DNA of 64,000 bases from Calliopum simillimum. Lineage: Eukaryota > Arthropoda > Insecta > Diptera > Lauxaniidae. Location of the stretch: positions 60,898,228 to 60,962,227 of the forward strand of contig OX638369.1 of assembly GCA_951812925.1 (NCBI GenBank), in the 5' to 3' direction. A program made the position numbers and the translations under genes. The notes under the pieces were generated by a model. That model did no database searches, was not told the DNA's origin, and was given only the letters and a program-made list of their open reading frames with translations. Below, one piece after another: positions 1 through 11,278 of the stretch (its first letter is position 1; each line of letters opens with the position of its first letter).

Positions 1-606
1 AAATTTTGGGAAAATTTGAAAGCAAAATCATAAAAAGGTCGCTTCGAAATAAAAATTTCTAAAAATTCGATTTTTGCTATCTCAAAAATCAGCCTCTAGG
101 GTGCAAACTGTTAGCTGTGGAAAGATGACTATCAGGACCAAAATATAGCAAAATATATTTCCTACAGTTTTTGGGATATAATAGTACACATTTTTTACGG
201 TGTTTAGGGTATACAGTCGCTCATACTCAAAAAAAGCCGTATTTGACAAAAATGGAAAAAAATCCAAACTCTCAAGCTGAAATTCGCAAGGAAACTACAA
301 ACTGATTTTGATATTCTTGGTTCTGAAAGTCGCGCTGTTTATCGTCCTTTAACGTTAAGTAATAATCATAAAAAAATCTTAAGTTGTGGATGCAAAACAC
401 ACTGTGAAACAAAAATACCCAAAATTAGAACTTTACAAAAAATACCAAGTATGTAAAAATTATCATATCTCGAGCAATTTCAATCCGATTTCCATTCTAA
501 AGACCATGCAAAGCTTTTAGTTTTTTCATTAGTTTCTAATCAAATTTTTTGGTATATTTTAAAACCAAACAATAAAAGGTCGCTTTTTCATGATCAACAA
601 TTATTT
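1..606. other. AT-rich stretch, no feature recognised
   Basis: Low-complexity AT-rich sequence left of the piggyBac element. Only short open frames occur, none with a recognisable motif, and I see no splice sites joined to a protein. It is either intergenic DNA or decayed repeat. Confidence 0.5.
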
Positions 607-1091
607 TTAACCCATTTTGAACATTTGTACGATTTTTCGTACAGCAACTTTAAAAATTTATAACAAAATAATAGGAAATAAAAACTGAAATTTTTATTCA
701 TTAAAGTTAAATCTAGTTAATTGCCTATTGGAAAAAATTGCAATATTAAATTTTCCTATTTTTTATTATAAAATTTTTTTATTTGAAAAATTTCCCTTTT
801 TTAGAGGTTCATGATAATGAAAAAAATTATAAATGAGATTACATTTTTTTTAAACGTTTAAGCTTTGCTTTTACTAACAAAAGAATAAACTACTATTTAA
901 CATCTTTTTTTTCAAAAAAATATTTATTTGTGTAAAACTGTGCAAGCTGCAAAACTAGTGTACGAAAAATCGAACGCTGGTCCATTTCTGCGGAAACGCT
1001 ACTTGATAATATATTGTTGGTTTTTATGTTAAATAAATTGTTCGTGCTACATTTTTTAGTTTTGTTAGTAAAAATTTTAAAAATTTTAATG

Positions 1092-2325
1092 AAGAGTGTG
1101 AAAAGAAAAGTAAAATATCAAGTCGTCGATATTTGAATGCAGCGGAACTGGAGCAAATAATTGAAAATTTAGGTGAGGATAAAGTGGGCCCAATAAACAC
1201 CTGAAAAGTTTGGCAATCTTACTGATGAGCAACATTTTCATGAAAATATAATTGCCAAATATGACCCCAGAATGCATTCAAGAAGTTGCATGACATGTAG
1301 TAATCGAGAGTGATCCTTAAAAAGAGGACTTCGCAGCTCCTGGGCAATACGTAAATATAGCACCATTTAAAAACTTACAATCATTTGAGCAAACCAAGCT
1401 GTGTACAGATTTTGAAGCTTATAAAATGCGTTTTCTGGGTATTCTTTTGATGTCCGGATATAGTAATGTTCAAGCTATCAATGATAATAAGAGCAGTAAG
1501 CCTTTACAAGGACGGTCTATTTCCATTCGGCTCAAAATGACTGTTGAAAGAAAGAGGAAACATTTTTCAAAATTACCCCTACTGAATTTAAATTTTGGTA
1601 AGTTCAGCATTTTTAGCGAACATCTTTCGATTGGTGGGCAAATCGTGCTCTACTATGGTAACCACTCTTGAAAAATATAAATTAGAGGCAAGCCCATATG
1701 ATTTTCATACAAATTGTGGTGCCTTAGTTCATCTGAAGGATAAATGTACCAATTCTATCCATACTAAGATGGTGGTGGCTACAATAAACAAATTGGACTG
1801 GGGATGGTATGGCTTAGCGATTATTGTTGAAAATTCTTGTCATCTCGATGTATACTTTGGTCATTTTTGAAGTGGAGTGACAAAAAAAAAACTTACAGTC
1901 CTTACAAACCATCAAACTATAGAGTCAATGGCACATACAGCCCGATTTCATAAGGAATAAAAGTAAAACGTCTCAGTAGAAATAACACAGCCAATATATC
2001 ATTACAACCATTATATGGGTGGCGTGGATCTTAACGATATTGCGGTATCAAATTTTTATTCAGCTATACGGACTTGATAGCGCTTTAGTTAACCCATTGA
2101 AAAAAGCAGCTTCATGTGCTGTCGTCCCAATTTGACTTTATGAAGATGATATTAGAAGAACTTCTTCTCGTCCAAGAAGATGATGAAGAATCGCTGCCAA
2201 CTGTACTACTAAAAATTAACGGAAAGCATTTAGTTATTAGGGATGCAGATTCACAATGCAAACATACTGGCGTATGTGGTATAACAGGAGTGTATATGTC
2301 CAGATATTGTAATAAACATATCTAA
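1092..2325 (+). pseudogene. piggyBac transposase pseudogene
   Basis: Broken reading frames on the + strand carry piggyBac family signatures in the expected order. They are an N-terminal acidic helix region (1092-1197); FLGILLMSGY (1429-1458), the start of the DDE core; HLSIGGQIVLYYGNHS (1621-1670) followed by a GKPI stretch; YMGGVDLND near 2010-2040, the family's conserved GGVD block; and a Cys-rich tail with CKHTGVC and YCNKHI (2257-2325), the usual C-terminal zinc finger. Stops after NHS and several frameshifts separate the pieces, so no functional protein is made. In intact elements this enzyme cuts and pastes DNA at TTAA. The identification rests on motif order and the matching TTAA ends. 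Confidence 0.8.
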
Positions 2326-2373
2326 CGAAAATGTTTTAGCCAATACCCATCCCACACTTAGCATCTCCATATC

Positions 2374-2536
2374 TCATGGGCGTAACCAGAATTTTATTTG
2401 GTGGGGGGGGATTTTAAAATTTCGGAGATAGGTTTTCGTATTCAACTTTTGAAAATAACTTCCCCATGTTCATAAAAATATGAATTTTGGGAGGGGGTTT
2501 TAGCCCCAAAATTACCCCCTGCCTACGCTACTGATA
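2374..2536. mobile_element. Possible short MITE with G-rich ends
   Basis: A roughly 160-bp segment begins GGGCGTAACCAG followed by a run of G, and ends with a C-rich tract and CTGCCTACGCTACTG. The ends are imperfect inverted repeats. It sits inside the right part of the piggyBac element. I cannot find a convincing target duplication, so the call is weak. Confidence 0.35.
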
Positions 2537-2818
2537 AATATGTATCTTTTTAAAATATAATAAAGGAATGCAACATATTTTTAATAAAATCTCTTCATTT
2601 AAATCACATAATCGATTTTTTCTTTAGAAGTTTAGTACAAATATGATTTTGCAGATATGGACCAGTGTACGATTTTTCGTACAGGGCGTAACTTTTAAAG
2701 GGGCGGGAACAAAAATTTTCTTATTTTATTTTTGAAGTGAGGAAGCTTTAACTACTAATTACTCCAAAAATCTTCAAAAAATTCCAAGCGGTTCTGGTAC
2801 CTGTTCAAAATGGGTTAA

Positions 2819-3509
2819 CAAATTTCGGCCTCTAGCGGAAAACCGTTTACTTTTGGAATCAAGATTTCAAAGAAAAACTATAGGAAAGCAGATTTCCTAC
2901 ATTTATTGAGCTCTAAAGTTTTTGTGTGTCTCTTGTATCTTGAGTTATAGGACAAAAAACCGTTTTTTGAATCAAAAAATTTTAACTTCTTCCGGTACTT
3001 CCATAGGGCAAACTTCACTGTAGAACAATGAGAAAAAAACAAAAAATGTAGAAAATTAATCCCTTTCAAAGATTAAGGAAGAATTAATGCCAATAGTTTC
3101 GTGGTTTTTGAGACAAAATAAAAAAAATTTGAAAAAAAAATGATTTTTGTGGTTTAGACCTTCATTCAAGCCCCAGGCGGGCCATCTTTTCGGGGGTTTT
3201 GACCAAAACTAAGTATGCAGTTTTTGTTTTAAGATCTTAATCTATGATAATTTTTGATGCACTAATTTTTTTTGAATTTTGCTGCACCTTAATGAATATG
3301 ATATATGTGTAACTCTAAAGCTAGAGCTAGGGGGGGCAGCTGCCCCCCTTGCGTACACCCATGCGATTTTTTATACCCTTTAAAAAAAAAATGGTGATTC
3401 GCTCCCTGCACAAGATAAGGAGGAGCAACGCGCAGGGGAATTCTAGTAATTTATATATGTAATTTTACGAGCGCAGTAGACTAAAATTACCACTTTTTTT
3501 AGTCAAAAG
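2819..3509. other. Unassigned AT-rich DNA with a G7/C6 palindrome
   Basis: No gene is recognised. At about 3328-3347 there is a strong palindrome, GGGGGGGCAGCTGCCCCCC, beside CGTACACCCATGCG, which looks like the end of some degenerate DNA transposon. The other end was not found. Confidence 0.4.
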
Positions 3510-3533
3510 AACTAATATTTGTGTTTAAACGTA

Positions 3534-6169
3534 GGGGAACTGATGCTATTGTGGTATAGTTTTTCAATGTGGTATGGTCGCATATCTCCGAATTGGGAAA
3601 GAACCTGCGAACGTCACTGCTTTTATCCTGTCAGAAAAAATGAAAAACCAGGGATGTGTTGCAGTCATGGACCAAACAAAATTTTTTCGAAGTCAATTGA
3701 TTTTTTTTACTGGATTTTTTGCAAAAAAATTTTGTAAAGAAAAAGTTACTTTTTGGTGAAGTTTTATTTATATTCAATAAAAGTAAGTGAAAAATATTGC
3801 GAATTAAACGTTTAACTATGTAATTTCACAAAGTTTCCAATTTTACTTTTAGAATTTTGTAATTTCTAAAAATTGGCCAGTGTGGTATAGTCGGGATTCG
3901 CTAATGTGGTATATGAATATTTCTCGTTATTCTTAACATTATTTGATTGCTGTTTATTTTTTTATATAAACAATGAGTTTGAAAACCAATGTAAATGTTA
4001 TTATGAACTTATTTCATACCTTTCAAACTTTATATTTGATTGTATGGTTAAGTATACCACATTACCCTACTTATACACGCCTGTCCTGTGGGTGATTTGA
4101 ATAAAATTTTCGAGTACCCCATTTTTTTTTACGGAATTCTGTTAAACATCGTATTTCAACATATTTGCAATAAAAAATTTCAAAATCCTTAGAGCATTTC
4201 GGAAATGATCGGCTAACGAACGATTTCCATGTTGCTTTAGCCGAAGCAAATAAGGATAATTCTGAAAAATAGTTCCAAATGAATTTTTTTTTTCCAGAAC
4301 TGTATTCACTAATGCATAAAAACTAACGTGTGCAAAGTACATTGCAAAATCGTATGCCCAAAAAAAGTTATTCAAGGTCAAAAGTTGCGAAAATACATTT
4401 TTATCAATTATTTCGCTTACGGCTGCAATTACGAAAAATTAGTGGTCGACAGATATTTATTGAGTCAACAGTTGTTTAGCTTTAATAATTTACTACGAAA
4501 AAGCCGCACCAATTTTTTTTCTATTACACATGGTTTAGGACGTATGTCAATTTAAAAAGCTTTAAAACTTCGTGATATTTATATGTTGTACTTTTTAAAT
4601 TAAGATAACTCTCGAACGGCTTATCACACGAAAAAAATAAATATATGCTTATTTGTAGAAAATTATATTTCCTACAAACCATTCTCAGCATTTTTTTACG
4701 TATGACCTATGGTTTAGGAGATATTTTTCACAAACCGTTCAAATTTTGAAAAACCGGTTTCTTAAGGAAATCTCTGGAGCTGTTTTCGCTCGATAAAAAG
4801 GAACGCGATCTATTTTATTAAAATTTACATGATCTACAAATAGTATTTGATACATATATACGAAATAATTATCGTTAAATTTTTTTACTTGAAAAAAAAA
4901 AAAAAAAAATTCCCAAAAACGTAAAAATTGCGAGCATTCACGTCTTCAAAACTAATAAAAAATTCATAAAAACTAGACCAAAACTCTTCATACTCCTTTC
5001 AAAGAAATTTTTTATTCAAATCTTAAAGAATTCACTCAAAATTCGCCATTTTTATTTTTTTTTTTTAAGTAAAAAAATTTAACGATAATTATTTCTCATA
5101 TATGTATCAAATACTATTTGTAGATCATGTAAATTTTAATAAAATAGATCCCGTTCCTTTTTATCGAGCGAAAACAGCTCCAGAGATTTCCTTAAGAAAC
5201 CAGTTTTTCAAAATTTGAACGGTTTGTGAAAAATATCTCCTAAACCATAGGTCGTATGAAAAAAATTGCTGAGAATGGTTTGTAGGAAATATAATTTTCT
5301 CTAAATAAGCATTTATTTATTTTTTTCGTGCGATAAGCCGTTCGACAGTTATCTTAATTTAAAAAGTACAACATATGAATATCGCGAAGTTTTAAAACTT
5401 TTTAAATTGACATACGTCCTAAACCATGTGTAATAGAAAAAAAATTGGTGCGGCTTTTTCGTAGTAAATTATTAAAGCTAAACAACTGTTGACTCAATAA
5501 ATATCTGTCGACCACTAATTTTTCGTAATTGCAGCCGTAAGCGAAATAATTGAAAAAAATGTACTTTCGCAACTTTTGACCTTGATTAACTTTTTTTGGG
5601 CATACGATTTTGCAATGTACTTTTCACACGTTAGTTTTTATGCATTAGTGAATACAGTTCTGGAAAAAAAAAATCATTTGGAACTATTTTTCAGAATTAT
5701 TCTTATTTGCTTCGGCTAAAGCAACATGGAAATCGTTCGTTAGCCGATCATTTCCGAAGTGCTCTAAGGATTTTGAAATTTTTTATTGCAAATATGTTGA
5801 AATACGATGTTTAACAGAATGCCTTAAAAAAAATGGGGTACTCGAAAATTTTATTCAAATCACCCACAGGACATGCGTGTATATGTACCACATTACCAGT
5901 CCATTTTACAAGTACTGATCAGTATATATACCACATTGTGCCACCATATATACCACATTACCTCCCAACTTTTTGAAAACAGCTTTTTTGACTTTTTTCA
6001 GATTTTGCTCAATAACTTTTTTTAATGAAATTGCACACATTTTATTGAAATATATTCTGTAGCCAATACTTCAAAGATTAGCATTAAAAAATTTGGCTGA
6101 AATTGATCTAACGGTTCCCTTTAAAATTCCACCTAAACATTAGCTATACCACAATAGCATCAGTTCCCC
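3534..6169. mobile_element. 2.6-kb TA-flanked palindromic DNA element (P1)
   Basis: Terminal inverted repeats of 26 bp start GGGGAACTGATGC (3534-3559) and return inverted at 6144-6169. They are flanked by TA at 3532-3533 and 6170-6171. The uninterrupted second copy of the host repeat (near 14300) reads CGTATT at this site, which confirms a TA duplication as in the Tc1/mariner superfamily. Nine copies of a TGTGGTATA-like motif cluster in the outer 600 bp (3551, 3569, 3891, 3905, 4053, 5886, 5926, 5948, 6144), direct on the left and mostly inverted on the right. The centre is an 840-bp-per-arm palindrome. No transposase is seen, so it is non-autonomous. Confidence 0.85.
4069..5887. repeat. Long inverted repeat, two arms of about 840 bp
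   Basis: Left arm 4069-4910 and right arm 5047-5887 are reverse complements with only scattered differences and small indels. A spacer of about 136 bp separates them. Shared landmarks are the CACCCACAGGACA block at the outer ends and AACGATAATTATTT at the inner ends. A transcript across it could fold into a very long hairpin. Short frames inside (for example 4142-4381 on the minus strand) appear in both arms and show no known domain. Confidence 0.9.
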
Positions 6170-6200
6170 TATTGTAGGTCATATTAAAGGGTTTAAATTA

Positions 6201-6528
6201 AAAGGCACTTCAGACTATCTGAGAAGTCATATGCGTTTCTTTATGTTTTTCTGTCTGATTTTTTCTCTGGCTGTCACATTTTTATTGTTTTTCATTTATG
6301 TTGTTGAAATTGTTTTAATTTTTTATTTATCAAACAACATTAAAAAATTTGAAAACTCATATGACTTCTCTTTTCAAATAGATTCAAATCTAATGCCAAA
6401 AAACTCATATGAGTTTTCTTCTGATAAATCATTTGTGTAATAAATTTACATTCACACTATCAGAGTTGCCATATTTGACAACTCATAAGAGTTTCTGTAT
6501 GACTTCTCAGATAGTCTGAAGCGGCCTT
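6201..6528. mobile_element. PIF/Harbinger-type MITE
   Basis: Terminal inverted repeats share CTTCAGACTATCTGAGAAGT and CATA (6208-6232; inverted at about 6499-6523). Flanking TTA trinucleotides match the TWA target duplication of PIF/Harbinger elements. The second copy of the host repeat reads AAATTACCTAC at this place and confirms the empty site. The interior has several copies of AACTCATATGA-like motifs. There is no coding capacity. Confidence 0.75.
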
Positions 6529-6717
6529 TACCTATAAATAATATTCACTTCACTTTTTGGCTGGTTTGTTTGTTTCGGAGGAATAAAATGATTTCTGAAA
6601 AAAAAATATTTTTTTCCGTAAAAATGAAAAAAATTTAAAATCAACTGCAGATTTATACAAGAAAAAAAAAAAAAAAAAATTTAAAAATTATTTTGTTTTT
6701 TTATATCATAGTCTATA

Positions 6718-6965
6718 TGAGGGGTATAGAAGCAAAGGCGACAATCTCCATTTTTTTCTGAGCGTATCTCTTAGTGTTTGACCACAAAGCATCATCAAAT
6801 GCAAGAAGATGGTACGATCAAAGAGGTACAGAATCAAAGACGACAGTCTCTTCTTTGATCATGGACATGTTTGATAGTGACATCTAGTTGCATTTGGTGG
6901 TAGCTTGTTATCAAACACGTTCATAAAAAAAATGGAGATTGTCGCCTTTGCTTCTATACCCCTCA
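6718..6965. mobile_element. TA-flanked MITE of 248 bp
   Basis: Near-perfect inverted repeats of about 40 bp begin TGAGGGGTATAGAAGC and run through GGCGACAATCTCCATT. They are flanked by TA. Comparison with the second host-repeat copy (CTATATATTTG) supports a 2-bp TA duplication, as for Tc1/mariner-type MITEs. It is non-coding. Confidence 0.8.
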
Positions 6966-6988
6966 TATATTTGTTAAGCAAATAAAAT

Positions 6989-8492
6989 CAGGGTTTGATT
7001 TTGCTGAGCTATTTTTTAGCCTATTGATTTGCTGTGCTGCGACTACGGAAAAAATACGCAGCACAGCACTACAGTCGAAGCACAAATTAAAATTGAACTG
7101 TCTGCTGTGCTGTTTTTTAGAATTCATAAGCAGCAGCAGAGCCGAAGCTCTTTTACGAAATCCGATCGCTTGCTGCTACAGTTGAAATGTCTGCTTCGCT
7201 GCCGCTACGCTTTTCGAAAGAGAACGAAGCAATAGCAAAAGGAAACAAAAACATTCAGGTAGCCACCTGGTTTTTTTTTGTAAAATTTGCTTAAACCATA
7301 CATTTAAAAAAAAATTTTAATTTTAGCCTTAAACCGCTTAGATAAACTTTTAAAAAATCCAACATATTTTTTTAGGGTTGCCACCTGGTTTTTTCAATAA
7401 AACCAAAATTTTTTTTTTCAATAAATTGCTAAATCATCATTTTCTGTCTATAAATTGACATCTTGGGTTCAAAAACGACGAAACGTTTTTTTAATAAAAT
7501 CAAAATTTTCTTTCAATAAATTGCTAAAATGTCAAAGATAATTTTCTCTCTATAAATTGACATCTTGGGTCCAAAAACGACGAAACAAAAATAAAGGGTT
7601 GCCATATTAGGGTTGTCAGACGTTTTTTCGCAAAATTGCATTTCTTAGAAAACTTTCTTTATTGAAAAGCTATAGAATCGACCCAAAACCCATAGCAATT
7701 TGTTTGGGGTTGCCACCTGATTTTTTTAATAAAATCGAAATTTTCTTTCAATAAATTGCTAAAATGCCAAAGATGTCAATTTATAGAGAGAAAATGATGA
7801 TTTAAGTAATTTATTGAAAGAAAATTTTGATTTTATTAAAAAAATCAGGTGGCAGCCCCAAAAATGTACCATGGATTTTTGGGTCGATTCTATAACTTTC
7901 AATAAAGAAAGTTTACTCAGAAATGCAATTTTGCAAAAAAACGTCTGGCAACCCTAAATTTTTGATTCGTCGTTTATAGAGAGAAAATCATGATTTTAAC
8001 AATTTATTGAAAAAAAATGTTGGTTTTATTGAAAAAACCAGGTGGAAACCCTAAAAAAATATGTTGGATTTTTTAAAAGTTTATCTAAGTGGCTTAAGGC
8101 TAAAATAAAATTTTTGTTTCTTTTAAATGTATGGTTTAGGCAAATTTTCAAAAAAAAAAAAAACATATGGCAATCCTGAAAGTTGCTTCTGCTGTGTACA
8201 GCGAAAAGCCGAAGTTCAAACAGCCGAGTTAAGCAAAAAGCAAAAGCACAATCGGAGTTACGCTTCGCTTCGTGTTTGTGCTTGCTTGGTTAAAACTTTG
8301 CTATTTTTAATAACAAAAGCAATAGCAGAGCACAAAAACAAAAATGTGCTTGCTTGAATTGCTTTGACTTCGTTCGTTGAAAAAAAGCACAGCAAGCAGT
8401 AAGCCCAAAATGTAAAACGCAATAACTGACGCAGCACAGTTCAGCAAATTTTCGTTGCTATAGCTATTTTATAGTCAGTGGGTCAAACCCTG
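6989..8492. mobile_element. hAT-type non-autonomous element
   Basis: Ends are CAGGGTTTGA at 6989 and TCAAACCCTG at 8483-8492. They are flanked by the 8-bp direct repeat AATAAAAT at 6981-6988 and 8493-8500. An 8-bp duplication and CAGGG termini are hallmarks of the hAT superfamily. The second host-repeat copy contains the uninterrupted target, which confirms the duplication. The outer 200 bp on each side are rich in AGCAGCACAG/GCTGTGCT motifs. The core is a further palindrome. No transposase frame is present. Confidence 0.85.
7258..8176. repeat. Nested palindrome built of GGGTTGCCACCTGG units
   Basis: The two halves are reverse complements with indels. At least three mirrored blocks are stacked: GGTTGCCACCTGGTTTTTTC near 7373 with its mirror near 8056; GGTTGTCAGACG near 7610 with its mirror near 7945; and GGTTGCCACCTGATTTTTTT near 7708 with its mirror near 7855. 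AGGGTTGCCA is itself typical of hAT ends, so this probably records repeated insertion of related short elements. Similar blocks occur at 18390-18470 and 60880-61330. Confidence 0.75.
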
Positions 8493-8910
8493 AATAAAAT
8501 ACTATTTACGAAAATCGATGGAAAAATGTAAAAGTTGTATACAATTTATTGATAAATTACTAAAATGCGTTTTTGCCTATTTTTTTCGCTTTTTTGTAAT
8601 AAACTGTTCGATAATGTGAAACTTTTTGTAAAACACATGAGAAAATCCAACAAATTCTTAAAGTAGGCGTTAAAAAAAATACACGTGTCTCGTACATGAA
8701 AAAACAAAAATAACGCATTCTTGTGTTAAATCGATGGATCTAACTATATGATCCTTACATTTGAGGTGTATCATGTGTTCAGTAAACTTATGAAGGTTAT
8801 ACGAGGAATATTTTTGTAAACAATTTTAACCCTCTAAAACCCCCATATGTAACTCAATTTGACCTACATGTGGGGGTCAAAATGACCCATATGTCATTTT
8901 TGTCGGGTTA

Positions 8911-10622
8911 ATATAATCGCAACAAGACTAGATTCGAATCCTATGAGAGAATTGCTCTGTCAATTCCGTATTTCGAGATATACTAACCTAAGTGTACCAA
9001 AAGTACGATTTTCCTTATTTTGCTTAATGCTGTTAGCCATTTTACTAAAAATTAAGGAAGCTCACGTACGAATTACTTATCAAATGGAAGAAAAGTATAT
9101 AGGTAAATATACGCTAATAAAATATGTATTTTCATGCCTAAGCCGGCAGTTTCGCCTGCAGGCGGGGTCTCTTAATTTCTATCTGGAAGCTCAACTATCA
9201 ATCGATTGGAAATAAATAGTTTCATTTTCGACTTTCCAGACCCAAACTTACACGTCTAAATTTTTTCATGTAAAAAAAAAAAAAAAATTGGTCGGCTAGA
9301 CAGCTAAATAAAAATAAATAGTGGACTTACTGCAATTTGACATAATGCTATCGATATGTTTTTTCTGAACTAAATTTATTTCGAGTTTATTGCTAAGTGA
9401 TATTGTCATAAATTAAGCCTACTTATTATCGGGTACATAATGCCTTACATCTATGTAAATTTGTACGCATATGTATGAGTATATTAAGGATTTTTTTGTT
9501 TTTTAGAATAATATTAAATAAGTTGTGTACTGAATTTTTGGACATTTTGCGACCAATGTACTGATTGTGGCATTATAAAATCTGGCAACCCTTTTTAGAG
9601 TACATATAAATCTACTAGTTATATATAATAAATATGAATAAAATAAATATTCCAACACTTCTACAAACTTTATAAAAATTAAATCTCATTTTAATGTAAT
9701 TTTAATCCTCAATTGTAATTTTAAAACCTAAAACTACCGACACATTACCTATCTCCCTTAACTTTTTAATGATAAAAAAGTTACCAGTTTAACTTCCACG
9801 TTTTACCAGATTAGTTGTTTGAAAACTATTGTGCTGATAAATATTCGTTATTTTAAGAGCGAACTAAATAAAGGACATTCTAGTGATACGAGATGAAACA
9901 AAGTTCTTCGTTTTGGGGCCGAAATAAAATAAATAAAGTTCCAAATAGTTTAGCAAAAAATAAAAATTCGCTTAAATTCTATGCTAACTACGCGAACGAG
10001 TGTGGATGATATATGTATACTCGTACATATGTTGTAAAATGATTCTACCGCAAAAGTATTTGATCACGGTAATCAAAAAAAAATTTATTTTTAAAAACTT
10101 GGAATATATGCAATAGGACATTCAACGGTAATTGAATGGGGAACTTTGGATAGTGTTTTTACACCACATGTATTTACTGCAACAGTGATTGGCTAAACTC
10201 ACCATAAAATTTTTTGCTCTTTTTTCTAAATTGTTTTTTTTTTTTTTTGGAACCGGAATATAAAAATTGTATCTTTGAGAATTAATTGCAATACAGGTGC
10301 CTACAGAAGGTATAAGGCGGCTCTGCTTTAACACACTTGACTCGGTACTCTCTGTGCATTAGCATTGTAGCTTGCTTATGAACGGCATTCACACGCCGAA
10401 ATTCATTGATTTTCAAGTAAAAATTTTTCATTAAAATTTTTTGATTTTAAGAACGATTCATTAATCGTAAAAACATGAATTCATTAATATTTTTCTATGA
10501 AGAATTTTTTTTATACGTAGCCAAAGTGCAACAGATCCACCAAGGAGTTGGATCAGAAGATAGAGAATGAAAAGTTGGGAAGGTATGGAGAAGGTTGCAC
10601 CGTTATAGTATCGTAAAAATAA
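8911..10622. other. Unassigned intergenic DNA upstream of the host gene
   Basis: AT-rich, with one 90-codon open frame (8943-9215, +) that matches nothing I recognise and has no coding hallmarks. No transposon ends were found. It may include distal regulatory DNA for the gene starting near 11.9 kb, but nothing specific is visible. Confidence 0.45.
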
Positions 10623-11250
10623 CTAGTAGAGGTGTTACCTTTGGCCTGGCCAAACAATAAATACCCTACACAGCAGTATTTTGAAAGTTTTGCTTATATG
10701 GGAGGTGCCACGCCCTCTTATACAAATTCACCCAGTTTTTTCTGAGAGTTTGAATTTATAGTACTTAGCATTTGAGTAAAATTTAGTTTGATTATCTCAA
10801 AAAAAGCTTTCAGTATAGCGTTTTGAAGTTTTTGCTCCTCTTGTCCGAATCCTCCTGGATTTTGTTCAGAGCTTGCGCTTACAATTCGTAGTATTTATGT
10901 GTATTTTGGTTGCATTATCGTGAAAAAAACTCAAAAAGTTGCATTTTGAATATATTTTTTGTATGGGCGGTAGGCGTGTCCGTTGACCAATTTTGCTCAT
11001 TTTCAATACCCCGAGCAAAATTTGACGCCGAAGGCTGTGTACCAAATTTTATTGAATTGTCTTGCTTAGTTTTCCCAAAAAGTGTATTTCCACACACAGC
11101 CAGCCAGCCAGACAGACGGACATGGCTATATCGACTCAGGAGATGGCGCTGATCAAGAATATATATACTTTTCTATATCTGCCACGCCTCCTTCTCTGCG
11201 TTACAAACGGAAGGACAAAGTGAATATACCCTTGGGTGTAGGGTATAAAA
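10623..11250 (+). mobile_element. DINE-1/Helentron-like non-autonomous element, copy 1
   Basis: It begins CTAGTAGAGGTGT with AAATACCCTACAC shortly after. It contains a TATGGGAGGTGCCACGCC block and a CAGCCAGCCAGACAGACGGA block, then ACATGGCTATATCGACTC and ATCAAGAATATATATACTTT, and ends GGGTGTAGGGTATAAAA. This order (variable centre, GACGGACATGGCT core, ATCAAGAATATATATAC, terminal GGGTATAA) is the layout of the DINE-1/INE-1 family of flies. The same organisation recurs at 27494-28604. It is non-coding and sits about 0.6 kb upstream of the promoter candidate. Confidence 0.75.
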
Positions 11251-11278
11251 AACAATCGCAATAAAGTTTTGCGTGAGC

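Larger units (their letters stand above)
607..2818 (+). mobile_element. piggyBac-type DNA transposon, decayed, with intact ends
   Basis: Both ends carry the same 16-bp sequence, TTAACCCATTTTGAAC, at 607-622 and inverted at 2803-2818. This gives the TTAA target duplication and the CCC start typical of piggyBac. A perfect palindrome, TGTACGA-TTTT-TCGTACA, lies near each end (626-643 and 2666-2683). About 40 bp around the right-hand palindrome recur in inverted orientation near 958-998, so the element has subterminal repeats as well as terminal ones. Inside is a broken piggyBac transposase on the + strand. The ends look mobilisable but the transposase does not. Confidence 0.85.
3510..8900 (+). 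repeat. Dispersed repeat, copy 1, interrupted by four insertions
   Basis: When the inserts at 3534-6169, 6201-6528, 6718-6965 and 6989-8492 are removed, the remaining pieces (about 3510-3533, 6170-6200, 6529-6717, 6966-6988 and 8493-8900) align end to end with 14276-15005. The match includes the shared sentence CACTTTTTGGTTGGTTTGTT, the block AACTGCAGATTTATACAAGA, and the block around TCGATGGAAAAATG. No coding capacity is recognised. The value of this repeat is that the second copy acts as an empty-site control. Confidence 0.8.

Noticed and set aside
4142..4381. 79-codon minus-strand frame as a gene
   Set aside because: It lies in a palindrome arm, is mirrored in the other arm, and has no family motif.
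8826..8911. TTAACCC...GGGTTAA segment as an 86-bp piggyBac MITE
   Set aside because: Most of it, including TTAACCCTCTAA, is also present in repeat copy 2 at the same relative place, so it is part of the host repeat and not a later insertion.
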